Assembly (NCBI RefSeq): GCF_016056275.1
Contig: NZ_JAECZA010000013.1
Coordinates: 1-60,087 of the forward strand
Source: Dendronalium phyllosphericum CENA369
GTDB taxonomy: Bacteria; Cyanobacteriota; Cyanobacteriia; Cyanobacteriales; Nostocaceae
Direction of reading: 5' to 3'
DNA: 60,087 nt
Shown here: positions 1 through 9,217 of the stretch, piece by piece
Layout of the letters: the number at the start of each line of letters is the position of its first letter
How positions within the stretch are numbered: position 1 is the stretch's first letter
Program-made: the position numbers and the translations under genes
The notes under the pieces: model-generated
Told to the model about the DNA's origin: nothing
Database searches by the model: none
Seen by the model: only the letters and a program-made list of their open reading frames with translations

Positions 1-274
1 GGAGCAGGGGAGGCGGGGGGAGTAGGGGAAGTGATTTTTAGTGTGAAAAGGTGAACTGATGTTAAAGAAGTTAATGAAGAGTGCTGAGTTGAAAGTGCTG
101 AGTGCTGAATTCAAAGACTGCCCACAAGGGACGGGGTATCAACCTTCTCCCAGATACAAAGATTCCGCGCCATAAGGGGCGGGGCTTTTACCTTAGTGCG
201 AAAGTGCGCTCGTAATCTTCTTGTTACTCAGCACTCAGCACTCAGCACTCAGCACTGAGTTTTGTAAACTTGAG
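1..274. repeat. G-rich and CTCAGCA short tandem repeats
   Basis: No gene is seen here. The first 35 bases are G-rich and degenerate. Bases 78-112 and 226-258 carry tandem heptamers of the AGTGCTG / CTCAGCA type, in opposite orientations, so the two blocks could pair. This matches the STRR (short tandemly repeated repetitive) class known from filamentous cyanobacteria. The same heptamer returns at 40378-40411. Confidence 0.7.
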
Positions 275-610
275 CTTTTGATGGTGAAATGTCAGGCTTT
301 GAGGGTGGGATTTGAACCTTTGAGGCTGAAGCTTCAGCCTTTAAGCTTGAAGGGCGAACCTCTACACCTGAAGCTTGAGCCTTGGAACTCGGAAGTTGAG
401 CTTTTGAGCCTGAAGCTTGAGCCTTTGAACTCGGAAGTTGAGCTTTTGAGCTCGGAAGTTGCACCTTTGAACTTGGAAATTGAGCTTTTGAACTTGGAAG
501 TTGCACCTTTGAACTTGGAAGTTGAGCTTTTGAACTCGGAAGTTGCACCTTTGAACTCGGAAGTTGCGCCTTTGAACTCGGAAGTTGCGCTTTTAAGCTT
601 GAAGCTTCGG
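275..610. repeat. Array A: 16 tandem units of 21 bp
   Basis: Sixteen consecutive 21-bp units follow each other without gaps. The clearest units read CCTTTGAACTCGGAAGTTG plus two variable bases (CA, CG or AG). Each good unit holds a small inverted repeat (AACT..AGTT). Outer units, especially the first five, are more diverged. Since 21 is a multiple of 3, long open frames with heptad patterns arise on both strands (221-616 plus, 249-548 minus). Neither has a convincing ribosome binding site, so I read this as a DNA repeat and not a gene. It ends 49 bp before the metallophosphoesterase start. Confidence 0.88.
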
Positions 611-659
611 GTTTGACTGTGGATTTTTGACTGTTGACTGATATTTGGGAGTATCTACC

Positions 660-2231
660 ATGAAACTAATTTCCGAACCATCGATTCCGGTGAAAATTCA
701 AAAGATGAAAGAACGGGTGCGATGGAAGCATCCCAAGATTATCTCATCGGGAATCGACCAAACGAGTATGGTTATAGACGATCGCAAGGAAGATAGTCCC
801 GAATTTTCATTTCTGGTCATCGGCGATACTGGTACAAAGTTGCATTACGGTCATCATCCCCAACGAGAAGTTGCAGAACTCATGCTTCCTCACAAAGACG
901 ATTGCCGTTTTGTGCTACACACTGGCGATGTCATTTATGTGGTGGGTTCCCATGAGTACTACCCAGCAAATTTTATCGAACCTTACCGGGAGTTTCTGGT
1001 GGGCGGTCACAATCCTAAAAGTATTGCCTACGATCGCATGGTCTTTAATCTCCCGTTTCTGCCGGTGCTAGGCAATCACGATTACTATGATGTGCCGTTT
1101 ATGTACCGTTTGCTGACAGGAAGCACGCTGCGGTTGCGTCGGATGCTGCGCTACAAAGATTTTGAGATTGGCTGGCACGGTTCAAATCAAGGTGATGCCT
1201 ATGCAAGAGCGTTTCTTGACTATACAGCAGCGATCGCTTCCCCAGAAGAGTTACAACGTCATTTAGATAGCCATTACACTGCCAAAACTGACACGGGCCG
1301 CTGTTTGCGATACGAACCAGGACAGTTTACCCGTTTACCTAACCGTTATTATACGTTTCGTTACGGCGGTATTGACTTCTTTGCCCTCGATTCTAATACC
1401 TTTAATACGCCATCCCCTTTACCAACAACTCAAGCAGGAGAAATCAGCCGTCGGGAATTGGAAAAGCGCCGCCAAGAGATAGACCAAGAAGAGTTGCAGA
1501 TTTTGGCAAAGTGCGATCGTCTGAACGCAGACAACCCTATAGAAGCCGAACAACTCGACGATCTCAGTGCCAAGTTAGATCAAATCAACGAAATCAAAAT
1601 CGACATCGAAAAGCAACTCGCATCTGACACCGCACCAATTATCGACTTTGAACAGCTTGACTGGTTACGCAACAGGCTAATTGAATCTTGGAATACCTCT
1701 GAAGTGCGCGGACGCGTGATTTACTTCCACCATCCCCCCTACGTTACAGAAGCAACGAAGTGGAACCAAGCACAAACATTGGCTGTACGTCATCGTCTGC
1801 GTTGGGTGTTGCAACAGGTGGGGGAAACTTTAGGTTCCTTAATTAAAGAACGTCCCATAGTCGATTTAATTTTAAACGGTCACGCTCATTGTCTGGAATA
1901 TCTTCGCACAGTGGATACAGGATACGCTGACTCTCACATCAATTACATTATCTCTGGTGGTAGCGGTCGTCGTCCCCGCCGCCAGCGTCCAGAAGGGACG
2001 GAATTAATGGAGACTTTTACTCAGATTTCCGATAGTCCCACCCGCAAAGTTGCAGATTCACTGCTGTATGTCGGTCGCAGTGGCTATGCTTCCCAAAAGC
2101 GAGTACCTTACTCCTGTGTGCGGATTGATGTTCGAGATGGTTGTCCGCCCAAGTTCATCGTCAGACCGTTGGTAGCCGAACGCGTTGAGCAACAGTGGTA
2201 CAGTCATCAGCTGGAACCGTTTGTAATATAA
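660..2231 (+). CDS. Calcineurin-like metallophosphoesterase
   Basis: Predicted binuclear-metal phosphohydrolase of about 523 residues; its substrate is unknown. The metal-binding blocks appear in order: GDTG (about residue 60), HTGDVIY (about 90), LGNHDYYD (about 140), then HHPPY (about 360) and NGHAHCLEY (about 410). The first motif is GDTG where the family norm is GDxH, as in some purple-acid-phosphatase-like members. A charged, helical insert (about residues 260-330) separates the metal blocks. No signal peptide or membrane segment is seen. ATG 660 is chosen over the in-frame TTG 645 because GGGAG lies 8 bases upstream. It is a single gene just after repeat array A. Confidence 0.85.
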   Translation: MKLISEPSIPVKIQKMKERVRWKHPKIISSGIDQTSMVIDDRKEDSPEFSFLVIGDTGTKLHYGHHPQREVAELMLPHKDDCRFVLHTGDVIYVVGSHEYYPANFIEPYREFLVGGHNPKSIAYDRMVFNLPFLPVLGNHDYYDVPFMYRLLTGSTLRLRRMLRYKDFEIGWHGSNQGDAYARAFLDYTAAIASPEELQRHLDSHYTAKTDTGRCLRYEPGQFTRLPNRYYTFRYGGIDFFALDSNTFNTPSPLPTTQAGEISRRELEKRRQEIDQEELQILAKCDRLNADNPIEAEQLDDLSAKLDQINEIKIDIEKQLASDTAPIIDFEQLDWLRNRLIESWNTSEVRGRVIYFHHPPYVTEATKWNQAQTLAVRHRLRWVLQQVGETLGSLIKERPIVDLILNGHAHCLEYLRTVDTGYADSHINYIISGGSGRRPRRQRPEGTELMETFTQISDSPTRKVADSLLYVGRSGYASQKRVPYSCVRIDVRDGCPPKFIVRPLVAERVEQQWYSHQLEPFVI

Positions 2232-2345
2232 ATGGTGGATGATGTTGCGCTCGCTCTTGTTCCCACCCAAGACCTGTAGTTTTTACTTCAGTAGATTTGT
2301 TTATGTGAGAATTGTATTAGTGTTTAGATACACAAAGCAATTTAG

Positions 2346-4241
2346 ATGAGTATGTGGCTAGAAAAGCGACAAAAAATCTTGATTTTATCAGCCATTCCTC
2401 ACGGTTTGCGCTTAGATCGAGAAATTCGTGAAATTGAAGAAGCCATCCACCGTGCCATCAGACGAGAACGGTTTGAGGTTAGCATTAGCACTGCGGTACG
2501 CCCTCAAGATTTTCGTAGAGCGATCGCAGAGAAACGTCCCCAAATTGTTCATTTTTGCGGTCATGGAATGCCAGATGGCAGCTTGCTGTTAGAAGATGAT
2601 CGGGGAAACAACAAATCTGTGCAACCAGAAGGGCTAGCAGCACTGTTTAAGTTGCACGCTGATTATGTGAATTGTGTGCTAATCAACGCCTGCTATTCAG
2701 TTAAAACTGCCGAAGTAATTAGCGAACACATTGATTACGCTATCGGTATGAATCAGGCTATTGGAGATAGTGCTGCGATCGCATTTGCTCAAGGGTTTTA
2801 TGATGCGCTGGGTTATGAAAGTTCAGTTCGAGAAGATGTATTTCAAAGAGCTTTTAATGAAGGTTTAGTCGCTATTCAACTAGAGAATATTTCTGAAGGG
2901 CAAATCCCAGTTCTTAAAAAAAAAGGTTTAATACAGTCTGCTGAAAAAAGTATTCCAAGGCTGCAACAAACTACTAATATTCCAAACTCTATTATTAATG
3001 ATTCCCATAGGATAGTGTCTGTAATTATCACTGAGAAATTAGATAAACTAATACCAAATAAGCGGCAATTCTACCGCTGGCTAATTAGTACACTCGTGCT
3101 TTTATTAGTAGCCAGTCCAATGTTAATTTATCGGATACCCATTGCCAAAAAACTCAGGCTTGTACAACCCAATTGCTTTGAGTCAGCGGCAAAAGAGAAA
3201 AAATTAGTTGTAGCGATCGCTAAATTGAAAGGTATCGACAGCACTTTGTCTAGAGATTACCCCTTTCTTTCAAATGAAATAGATGAACAATTAACTAAAC
3301 ATATAATACCTAATATTCGCGATCGGATTACAATTTGTTCAGTTAAAGATAGTGTATCGAGCGAAATGGAAGCAAGTAATTTAGGAAATAAATTAGGAGC
3401 CGCAATAATCATTTGGGGCAGGCAAACCCAGGTAGAGTTTGAGATTCAAGTAACTACATTAAAAATCAAGGTTGCATACTTAACTTCTTTATCTATTCCC
3501 ATGCAGGATGCCCAAAATTTTGAAAAAATAAAGGATTTTCCCAACATTATTGCTTTGATGGCAACCCATGCATTAAGTGAAATTTATAACATACAAGAAA
3601 AACAAAATTTAGTAGCTCGGAAAATTTTAGAATATTCTATTAAGTTGACTGAACCACCAAACACGGACTTAGAAAATAAATATGTTCGTATAAAATTAGG
3701 AATTGCTAACTCAAGACTTGGTATTCTATACAGTCCGATGGAAGAAGGTGATTGTCCAAAATATAGACAAGACTGTATATATGCAGCAAAGTTTTTTCAA
3801 ATATCTAGAAAGCTAGATTCAAGGAATGAGCAAGCTTTTATTGAAGAAGGGAATATACAACTAGAATTGGGTAATTCTCGTGAAGCAGAACAAGCATACA
3901 GTGATTTAATTAGAATTAACCCTGAATCTGAGGAAGGGTTAATAGCCCGTATTAACAGAGCTGACACATACTTAGCTCAGGATAATTTCCAAAAAGCAAT
4001 TGCAGACTTAAAATTTGCTTGCCAGAGAAAGCCAAATGATTACGAGTGCCTCAATTACTTAGGGAAAGCTCAAATACAAGCAGGTGATATTCAAGCAGCC
4101 AAAAAAACCTATCAGCAGGTCAAAAATACTTTGGGCAAAGATGAAGCAGCAAAAAAGGAGATTATTAGTACTTTAAATAATCTTGCCAGAGCTAGACCTC
4201 AATTACAACAAGAAATCCAGTCAATTATTTCCCTACTTTAA
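2346..4241 (+). CDS. CHAT-domain protease-like protein with TM segment and TPRs
   Basis: Three-part protein of 631 residues. Residues 1-185 form a CHAT (caspase-like) domain with the expected catalytic pair: His73 in HFCGHG and Cys116 in INACYS. One membrane helix follows at about 245-264. The segment 270-430 resembles the FlgO/TolB-like region seen in other cyanobacterial sensor proteins (inference). TPR-type helical repeats fill about 500-620. The layout suggests a cytoplasmic protease controlled by a sensor part beyond the membrane. CHAT proteins are recurrent in bacterial conflict and cell-death systems, but the partner is unproven here. Its stop lies 3 bases from the end of the convergent gene at 4245. 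No strong ribosome site precedes ATG 2346. Confidence 0.82.
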   Translation: MSMWLEKRQKILILSAIPHGLRLDREIREIEEAIHRAIRRERFEVSISTAVRPQDFRRAIAEKRPQIVHFCGHGMPDGSLLLEDDRGNNKSVQPEGLAALFKLHADYVNCVLINACYSVKTAEVISEHIDYAIGMNQAIGDSAAIAFAQGFYDALGYESSVREDVFQRAFNEGLVAIQLENISEGQIPVLKKKGLIQSAEKSIPRLQQTTNIPNSIINDSHRIVSVIITEKLDKLIPNKRQFYRWLISTLVLLLVASPMLIYRIPIAKKLRLVQPNCFESAAKEKKLVVAIAKLKGIDSTLSRDYPFLSNEIDEQLTKHIIPNIRDRITICSVKDSVSSEMEASNLGNKLGAAIIIWGRQTQVEFEIQVTTLKIKVAYLTSLSIPMQDAQNFEKIKDFPNIIALMATHALSEIYNIQEKQNLVARKILEYSIKLTEPPNTDLENKYVRIKLGIANSRLGILYSPMEEGDCPKYRQDCIYAAKFFQISRKLDSRNEQAFIEEGNIQLELGNSREAEQAYSDLIRINPESEEGLIARINRADTYLAQDNFQKAIADLKFACQRKPNDYECLNYLGKAQIQAGDIQAAKKTYQQVKNTLGKDEAAKKEIISTLNNLARARPQLQQEIQSIISLL

Positions 4242-4244
4242 TAA

Positions 4245-4877
4245 CTACTCTATAGGAGGTCTATCTGTGATGAATCCTCCACATGGGCCAGAACCAGAAC
4301 ACTCACCAGTTGCTAATTTTTTTCCGTGGTACAATAGACCATCATGCTCATTTTTACAACGACATGAACCTCCTTTTTTTATAGGAAAAGACCTGAAACT
4401 CCAGAATAGGTTACTACCTGTACTCTCAGGAACAACATCTGCAATTGCTTCATCAAAACGTTTAGTTAGTTTTTTTAGAAATTCAATTGATACTGGAAGC
4501 TGTGGACTAGATACTTGCTTAGAATCATCTAATTCTTCTTCGCTATTGTTAGCAATTGGAATTGCTGTATTTGCAAGTTTTACTTTATTAGAATCTATCT
4601 CTTGAGAAGGCTGAGGCCACTCGATTGAATAAATATTCTCTGACTTATGACTTTCTTTCGGTGCTAATGTACATTCCAGCCGAAGACCAAGTAGTTCCTT
4701 TTCATCGTAACCAGTATCAACTAACTCTCCACAAATCGCAGCTTGAGCAGCTTTCAACAATTCCTCTAAGCTATTCTTTCCTTGCAATTGTTCTAATGGT
4801 AAATTCAGTAACTCTCTAATATCTTGTCGCTGTAGTTGTTCTAAAATTTGTTTATTCAAATCTATTCTACATGTCAT
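4245..4877 (-). CDS. Hypothetical protein with Cys-rich tail
   Basis: I do not recognise this 210-residue protein. AGGAG stands 10 bases before the ATG, so the start is well supported. Residues 1-55 look helical and Leu/Gln-rich. The middle (about 80-130) is acidic, Ser/Asn-rich and probably disordered. The last 45 residues are different: Gly-rich, with Cys in SCRC, GEC and GPCGGF and a conserved-looking YHGKK, which could bind metal or be a processed tail. It converges with the CHAT gene with a 3-base gap, so it may be a partner or substrate of that protease; this rests on position only. Base composition is AT-rich like its neighbour. Confidence 0.7.
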   Translation of the reverse strand: MTCRIDLNKQILEQLQRQDIRELLNLPLEQLQGKNSLEELLKAAQAAICGELVDTGYDEKELLGLRLECTLAPKESHKSENIYSIEWPQPSQEIDSNKVKLANTAIPIANNSEEELDDSKQVSSPQLPVSIEFLKKLTKRFDEAIADVVPESTGSNLFWSFRSFPIKKGGSCRCKNEHDGLLYHGKKLATGECSGSGPCGGFITDRPPIE

Positions 4878-5320
4878 ATAAAGATACTCCTAAATAATTG
4901 TGGTAACAAATAGTTAAGTTCAACCACATCTTGAGTTTTTCGTCACAATCGAACAATAAATAACATTAAAGCTATAACTATTGCCCCAAGGAACTTATAA
5001 GCTTTTCAGATTAAGTTTTAAAAGTACCCATATGGGTACTTTTCGTATTACATTTTATACAAAATAGAGATTTATAAAACATTATTACGCAAGCTCAATT
5101 CCTAAGTTTTATGTGTAAATTATCATATAAGTTTTATTTTTAAGTATAATTACTTACGTATTTTTATAATTACGAATTACTATGATATTGGAACTGCTGC
5201 ACTTATTAAGCTACAGCAGTCCTCGGCTTTCTTTACTTTCACCACTCGCAGCCTTTGAGTTAATCTGCCACGAGTACCGTAAACTACTGTTTGACAAAGC
5301 TATACAAATAAGCGACGTGC
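4878..5320. other. AT-rich gene-free stretch with a palindrome
   Basis: No coding region is seen in 443 bp. The first 20 bases hold the ribosome site of the upstream-reading 210-aa gene. A perfect 24-bp palindrome lies at 5020-5043. The rest is AT-rich without recognised motifs. Confidence 0.6.
5020..5043. terminator. Perfect 24-bp palindrome, possible two-way terminator
   Basis: The two 12-base halves, AAAAGTACCCAT and ATGGGTACTTTT, are exact inverse complements. As RNA this gives a 10-bp stem with an AUAU loop, an A-run before it and a U-run after it on either strand. That fits a bidirectional terminator, though it sits about 280 bp past the fasciclin gene. It could instead be an operator for the 210-aa gene. 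Confidence 0.5.
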
Positions 5321-5722
5321 TTACTGAGGTATCAGTACTGTGTCAATAACGTGAATGATCCCATTGTCCGCTTCGACATCTGGTGTAATAACTGTAGCGT
5401 CGTTCACCTTGACACCGTTGGAGGCATCAATTTTGACATCTGAACCTGCTGTTGTGGTTGCCGAACTCAGTTTCACTACTTCAGCTGATGTTACTTTACC
5501 AGAGACGACATGATATTCTAGGATCTTTCTAAGTTGAAGGATATCTTCTAGTAGTGATTCAACAGTTCCCGATGGTAGCTTAGAAAAAGCTTCATCGGTT
5601 GGAGCAAAGACTGTAAATGGCCCAGGCCCCTTTAGTGCTGTATCAAGACCAGCAGCTGTGATAGCCGTTACCAAGGTGTTGAAACTTCCCGCATTGATTG
5701 CAGTATCTACGATATCAGGCAT
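5321..5722 (-). CDS. Fasciclin (FAS1) domain protein
   Basis: A single FAS1 domain fills all 133 residues. The two hallmark blocks are visible: [11 protein letters not shown] (about 37-47) and the closing [14 protein letters not shown]1 domains are adhesion or ligand-binding folds, usually extracellular. Here there is no signal peptide, so the protein is either cytoplasmic or exported by another route. GAGG lies about 10 bases before the ATG. It is a single gene with no clear functional link to its neighbours. Confidence 0.9.
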   Translation of the reverse strand: MPDIVDTAINAGSFNTLVTAITAAGLDTALKGPGPFTVFAPTDEAFSKLPSGTVESLLEDILQLRKILEYHVVSGKVTSAEVVKLSSATTTAGSDVKIDASNGVKVNDATVITPDVEADNGIIHVIDTVLIPQ

Positions 5723-5805
5723 GAATATAGCCTCAATTTAGTAAAGAGCTTTCATTACAGACAAAACACATTTCTCAGTTTATTGTGAAATGGAGCTGAA
5801 TCATC

Positions 5806-6615
5806 TCATTTTCGACCGCAGACAAAAAACTTGGTGGTATCTTCCCAGAATCCTCGATCGCTTGTAAGTTTTTCAATCTCTAATCTGTACTCAACTTGTA
5901 ACTGTTCTAATTGTTCTTGTGATAATTTTGACAATAGGGGATTACCTTTAAAATTTATCTTAATTGCTGTCCAAGATAATCTGTTATCCATCAGATTGCG
6001 ATAACGTCCAGATGGCACAATTTGAATTTCGATATCTTTAAACCGTGCCTGTTCTAGCAAATTACGGCATTTTTCTGGAGTTCCTAGTGGTTCCAATATA
6101 TGTGGTAGCGATACGCCCAAAACTCTAGTGCAGATTCTCTTTTGAAGAGATGCCATATAAGCAGTTTCGGGAGGACAAGTAAATGCCACAAACCCTCCTG
6201 TTTTCAGGGAGCGATGCCACTTTTGCAACATGGCAAGAATATCAGGAAAAAGTACAATTGCCTCACAGCAGAAAACTACATCAAAACTGCGATCGCTAAA
6301 GTTGAAGTATTCTACATCTGCCTCAATCAACTCGATGTTTTGTAATTTTGCTGCTGTAATCTTTTGTCTTGCTTGATGTAGCATTCCAGGGGTCATGTCA
6401 ATCCCAATTACGTAACCCTCCGAACCAACTTTTTGGGCTGCGGCGATCGCAACTAAACCCGTTCCAGTTGCAACATCAAGCACTTTCTGTCCGCTTTCAA
6501 GTGGGACAGTTTCAAGTAAAATATTAGCTTCCAGCGGATGGCGCGTACCTTCTTCAGTATCATAGGTAGTTCTAGAATTATAAAATTCTATGAGTTTTTG
6601 TTTATAGGTATCCAT
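5806..6615 (-). CDS. Class I SAM-dependent methyltransferase
   Basis: About 269 residues with the Rossmann methyltransferase fold. Motif I is VLDVATGTGLVAIAA (about residue 45), followed by the acidic strand end IGIDMTP and the DVVFCCEAIVLFPD block. The substrate is unknown; the layout is of the UbiE/type-11 sort. I prefer ATG 6615 to the in-frame TTG 6633, though neither has a clear ribosome site. It is divergent from a second methyltransferase, with 55 bp between the two starts, so they may share a control region. Confidence 0.85.
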   Translation of the reverse strand: MDTYKQKLIEFYNSRTTYDTEEGTRHPLEANILLETVPLESGQKVLDVATGTGLVAIAAAQKVGSEGYVIGIDMTPGMLHQARQKITAAKLQNIELIEADVEYFNFSDRSFDVVFCCEAIVLFPDILAMLQKWHRSLKTGGFVAFTCPPETAYMASLQKRICTRVLGVSLPHILEPLGTPEKCRNLLEQARFKDIEIQIVPSGRYRNLMDNRLSWTAIKINFKGNPLLSKLSQEQLEQLQVEYRLEIEKLTSDRGFWEDTTKFFVCGRK

Positions 6616-6670
6616 AGCTTTTGGAACTGGCAATCTATGGGAGTATAGCTATATTCAACCAGATAAAAAC

Positions 6671-7426
6671 ATGAGCCATAAGCAAAAGTTAAATATTATA
6701 GTAATTCTCTTAGTGATACTGGAGTGCTTACTGCTTGCTCCAACTATTGCAGCACATGCAGCTTCTCCATCCACAAATGTTTACGAACAACGAACCATCC
6801 ATAACCTAAATGGTATTGGCAAATACTACATGGGCCGAGAAATTGCCCAAGTTATGGGACATACTGGCGCTGGTTGGTTAGAACGTCCTAACCGAGAAGC
6901 GGAAGAACAACCAAGTAAAATTATCAGCGTCCTGAACCTGAAACCTCATGATGTAGTGGCGGATATTGGGGCTGGTACAGGTTACATGAGTTTCCGCATC
7001 GCACCATTATTAACAGCTGGAAAGGTTATTGCTGTAGATATTCAGCCAGAAATGCTGGATATTATTGAGTTTTTCAAAAAAGAAAAAAATATTTCTAATG
7101 TTGAACCTGTTTTGGCAACTTTGACTGACCCCAATCTGCCACCTGCTAGTATCGATTTGGCGCTGATGGTGGATGCTTATCATGAGTTAGAGTATCCTCA
7201 AGACGTTATGCAAGGGATTATAAAAGCACTGAAACCAAGTGGTAGAGTCGTGCTGGTTGAATATCGGGGCGAAAATCCCTTTATTATGATTAAGCGTCTG
7301 CATAAGATGACTCAAAAACAAGTACGCAAAGAAATGCAAGCTGTTGGTTTAGTTTGGCGGGAAACCAAAAACTTGTTACCCCAGCAGCATTTAATGGTGT
7401 TTGAGAAACCCAATACTAATTCGTAA
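6671..7426 (+). CDS. Methyltransferase-fold protein with signal peptide
   Basis: This 251-residue protein starts with a basic end and a hydrophobic core of about 20 residues, closing with AAHAAS, which looks like a cleavable Sec signal. The SAM-binding fold follows: VADIGAGTGYMSFRIA (about residue 98), VIAVDIQPEM, then DLALMVDAYHELEYPQ. The substrate is unknown. An exported class I methyltransferase is odd because SAM is made in the cytoplasm; it may be membrane-anchored, or the N-terminus may have another role. It is divergent from the other methyltransferase at 5806-6615. Confidence 0.82.
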   Translation: MSHKQKLNIIVILLVILECLLLAPTIAAHAASPSTNVYEQRTIHNLNGIGKYYMGREIAQVMGHTGAGWLERPNREAEEQPSKIISVLNLKPHDVVADIGAGTGYMSFRIAPLLTAGKVIAVDIQPEMLDIIEFFKKEKNISNVEPVLATLTDPNLPPASIDLALMVDAYHELEYPQDVMQGIIKALKPSGRVVLVEYRGENPFIMIKRLHKMTQKQVRKEMQAVGLVWRETKNLLPQQHLMVFEKPNTNS

Positions 7427-7477
7427 TTAAGGTATCAAGTCATAATAAAGTAAAACTCCTTGCTATCTGGGAAAATC

Positions 7478-8167
7478 ATGATCAAGCTTGTACCCCAACA
7501 GCAAATTCCTCCTTTAGAGAATGGCGATCGCCTCACTCGCTACGAATTTGAGCGACGCTATCAAGCAATGCCCCGTCATCAAAAGGCAGAATTAATTGAA
7601 GGAGTTGTATACTTGGCATCCCCATTACGCTTTGAAAGTCATGCCGAACCACATGGTCATACAATCACTTGGCTGGGAGTTTACGAAGCATCAACTCCTG
7701 GTGTGAGATTAGGAATTGAGCCAACAGTTCGCTTAGATCGAGACAATGAACCGCAACCAGATGGAGTGTTATTAATCACACCAACAGCTAGAGGACAATC
7801 TCGTTTCAGTGATGACGACTATATAGAAGGCGCGCCAGAACTTGTAGTAGAGATAGCTGCTAGCAGCGTTGCTATTGACTTACACGATAAGAAAAAAGCT
7901 TATGGTCGTAATGGTGTAAAAGAATATATTATTTGGCAAATATTTGAAAATAAATTAGATTGGTTTAGCCTCCAAAAAGGAGAATATGTGTCCTTAGAAG
8001 TGGATGCACAAGGAATTATCAAAAGTCAAGTATTTCCTGGTTTGTGGTTATCAATGTTAGATTTACTTGCTGGCAATATGCAGCAAGTATTGACTGTATT
8101 ACAGTTGGGATTAAATTCACCAGAACATCAAATATTCGTAGAGCGTTTGTCTAGTGAAGGAAAATAG
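7478..8167 (+). CDS. Uma2-family (DUF820) putative endonuclease
   Basis: Uma2/DUF820 proteins have a PD-(D/E)XK nuclease-type fold and are unusually abundant in cyanobacteria; their role is poorly known. In this protein of about 229 residues the likely active-site pieces are QPDGVLLI (Asp), LVVEIAASS (Glu) and the Lys-rich KKKAYGRNGVKEYIIW helix. ATG 7478 is chosen over TTG 7460, as the family normally begins close to this point. It sits 21 bp before thiL on the same strand. Confidence 0.85.
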   Translation: MIKLVPQQQIPPLENGDRLTRYEFERRYQAMPRHQKAELIEGVVYLASPLRFESHAEPHGHTITWLGVYEASTPGVRLGIEPTVRLDRDNEPQPDGVLLITPTARGQSRFSDDDYIEGAPELVVEIAASSVAIDLHDKKKAYGRNGVKEYIIWQIFENKLDWFSLQKGEYVSLEVDAQGIIKSQVFPGLWLSMLDLLAGNMQQVLTVLQLGLNSPEHQIFVERLSSEGK

Positions 8168-8188
8168 AAAACAACTGACAATTGACTA

Positions 8189-9217
8189 ATGACTATAAAA
8201 GTTCGAGATATTGGAGAACAAGGTCTTTTAGAAAAATTACAACGCTTTTGTCCCCCAGAAATGATTGGAGATGATGCAGCGGTGCTTGTAACTGCACCAG
8301 GGCAATCTTTGGTGGTGACAACAGACTTACTAGTTGAGGGCGTGCATTTTAGTCATGTAACGACTTCCCCAGAAGATGCAGGTTGGCGGGCTGCTGCTGC
8401 TAACTTATCAGATTTGGCAGCAATGAATGCTTTGCCTATGGGGATCGCTGTTGGGCTGGGATTACCTGGTGAAGTCACTGTCAGTTGGGTTGAGCGTTTA
8501 TACCAGGGAATGACAGAATGCTTACAAAAATACAATACCCCGATTGTAGGCGGTGATGTAGTGCGATCGCCTGTAACAACATTGGCAATTACTGCTTTCG
8601 GCCAAGCCGATCCTAATCGAATTATCCGCCGTTCTGCTGCTGTTGTCGGAGATGCGATCGTTGTCACAGGCGTTCACGGAGCCTCCCACGCTGGCTTACA
8701 ATTGCTCTTGCATCCCGAATTGAGACAAAACCTCAACGATGCCAAATATAAAACTCTCATCAAAGCCCACCAGCGCCCGCAACCGCGACTAGATGTTTTA
8801 CCAATATTGTGGGCAATTTTAACTTCTACTTCCCAACTCCCCACTCCTAATTCCCCACTCCCAGTCGCCGGGATGGACAGTAGCGATGGTTTAGCTGACG
8901 CAGTTTTACAAATTTGCCGCGCTAGTGACGTTGGTGCTGTCCTAGAACACAGACAAATCCCTTTTCCAGAAGCTTTCAATCGCTGGCTGACAGAAGAACA
9001 AGCACTAGAATATGCCTTGTATGGTGGCGAAGACTTTGAATTAGTCCTATGCTTGCCAACAGAACAAGCAAATACCTTAGTAGAAATGCTTGGTCAAGGC
9101 GCAGCTATTGTCGGAACTATTACATTGGGATCGCAAGTACTCTTACACGATAAATACGAAAAATTCCCTGACCGAATTTTGAGTCTCAGTCAGGGATTTC
9201 AACATTTTAGTGATTAG
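8189..9217 (+). CDS. thiL: Thiamine-monophosphate kinase
   Basis: ThiL phosphorylates thiamine monophosphate to the coenzyme thiamine diphosphate in the cytoplasm. The 342 residues show the family blocks: MIGDDAAVL near the N-terminus, TTDLLVEGVHF, the NLSDLAAMNA metal-binding helix, VGGDVVRSP, GMDSSDGLADAV and YGGEDFELVL. Just before GMDSSDG there is a low-complexity stretch (SQLPTPNSPLP, about residues 214-225) that looks like an in-frame intergenic repeat. It is probably cotranscribed with the Uma2 gene. Confidence 0.95.
   Translation: MTIKVRDIGEQGLLEKLQRFCPPEMIGDDAAVLVTAPGQSLVVTTDLLVEGVHFSHVTTSPEDAGWRAAAANLSDLAAMNALPMGIAVGLGLPGEVTVSWVERLYQGMTECLQKYNTPIVGGDVVRSPVTTLAITAFGQADPNRIIRRSAAVVGDAIVVTGVHGASHAGLQLLLHPELRQNLNDAKYKTLIKAHQRPQPRLDVLPILWAILTSTSQLPTPNSPLPVAGMDSSDGLADAVLQICRASDVGAVLEHRQIPFPEAFNRWLTEEQALEYALYGGEDFELVLCLPTEQANTLVEMLGQGAAIVGTITLGSQVLLHDKYEKFPDRILSLSQGFQHFSD

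Noticed and set aside
221-616. 131-residue frame with Leu/Glu heptads over array A
   Set aside because: The 21-bp period makes heptads in every open frame of both strands, and there is no ribosome site.
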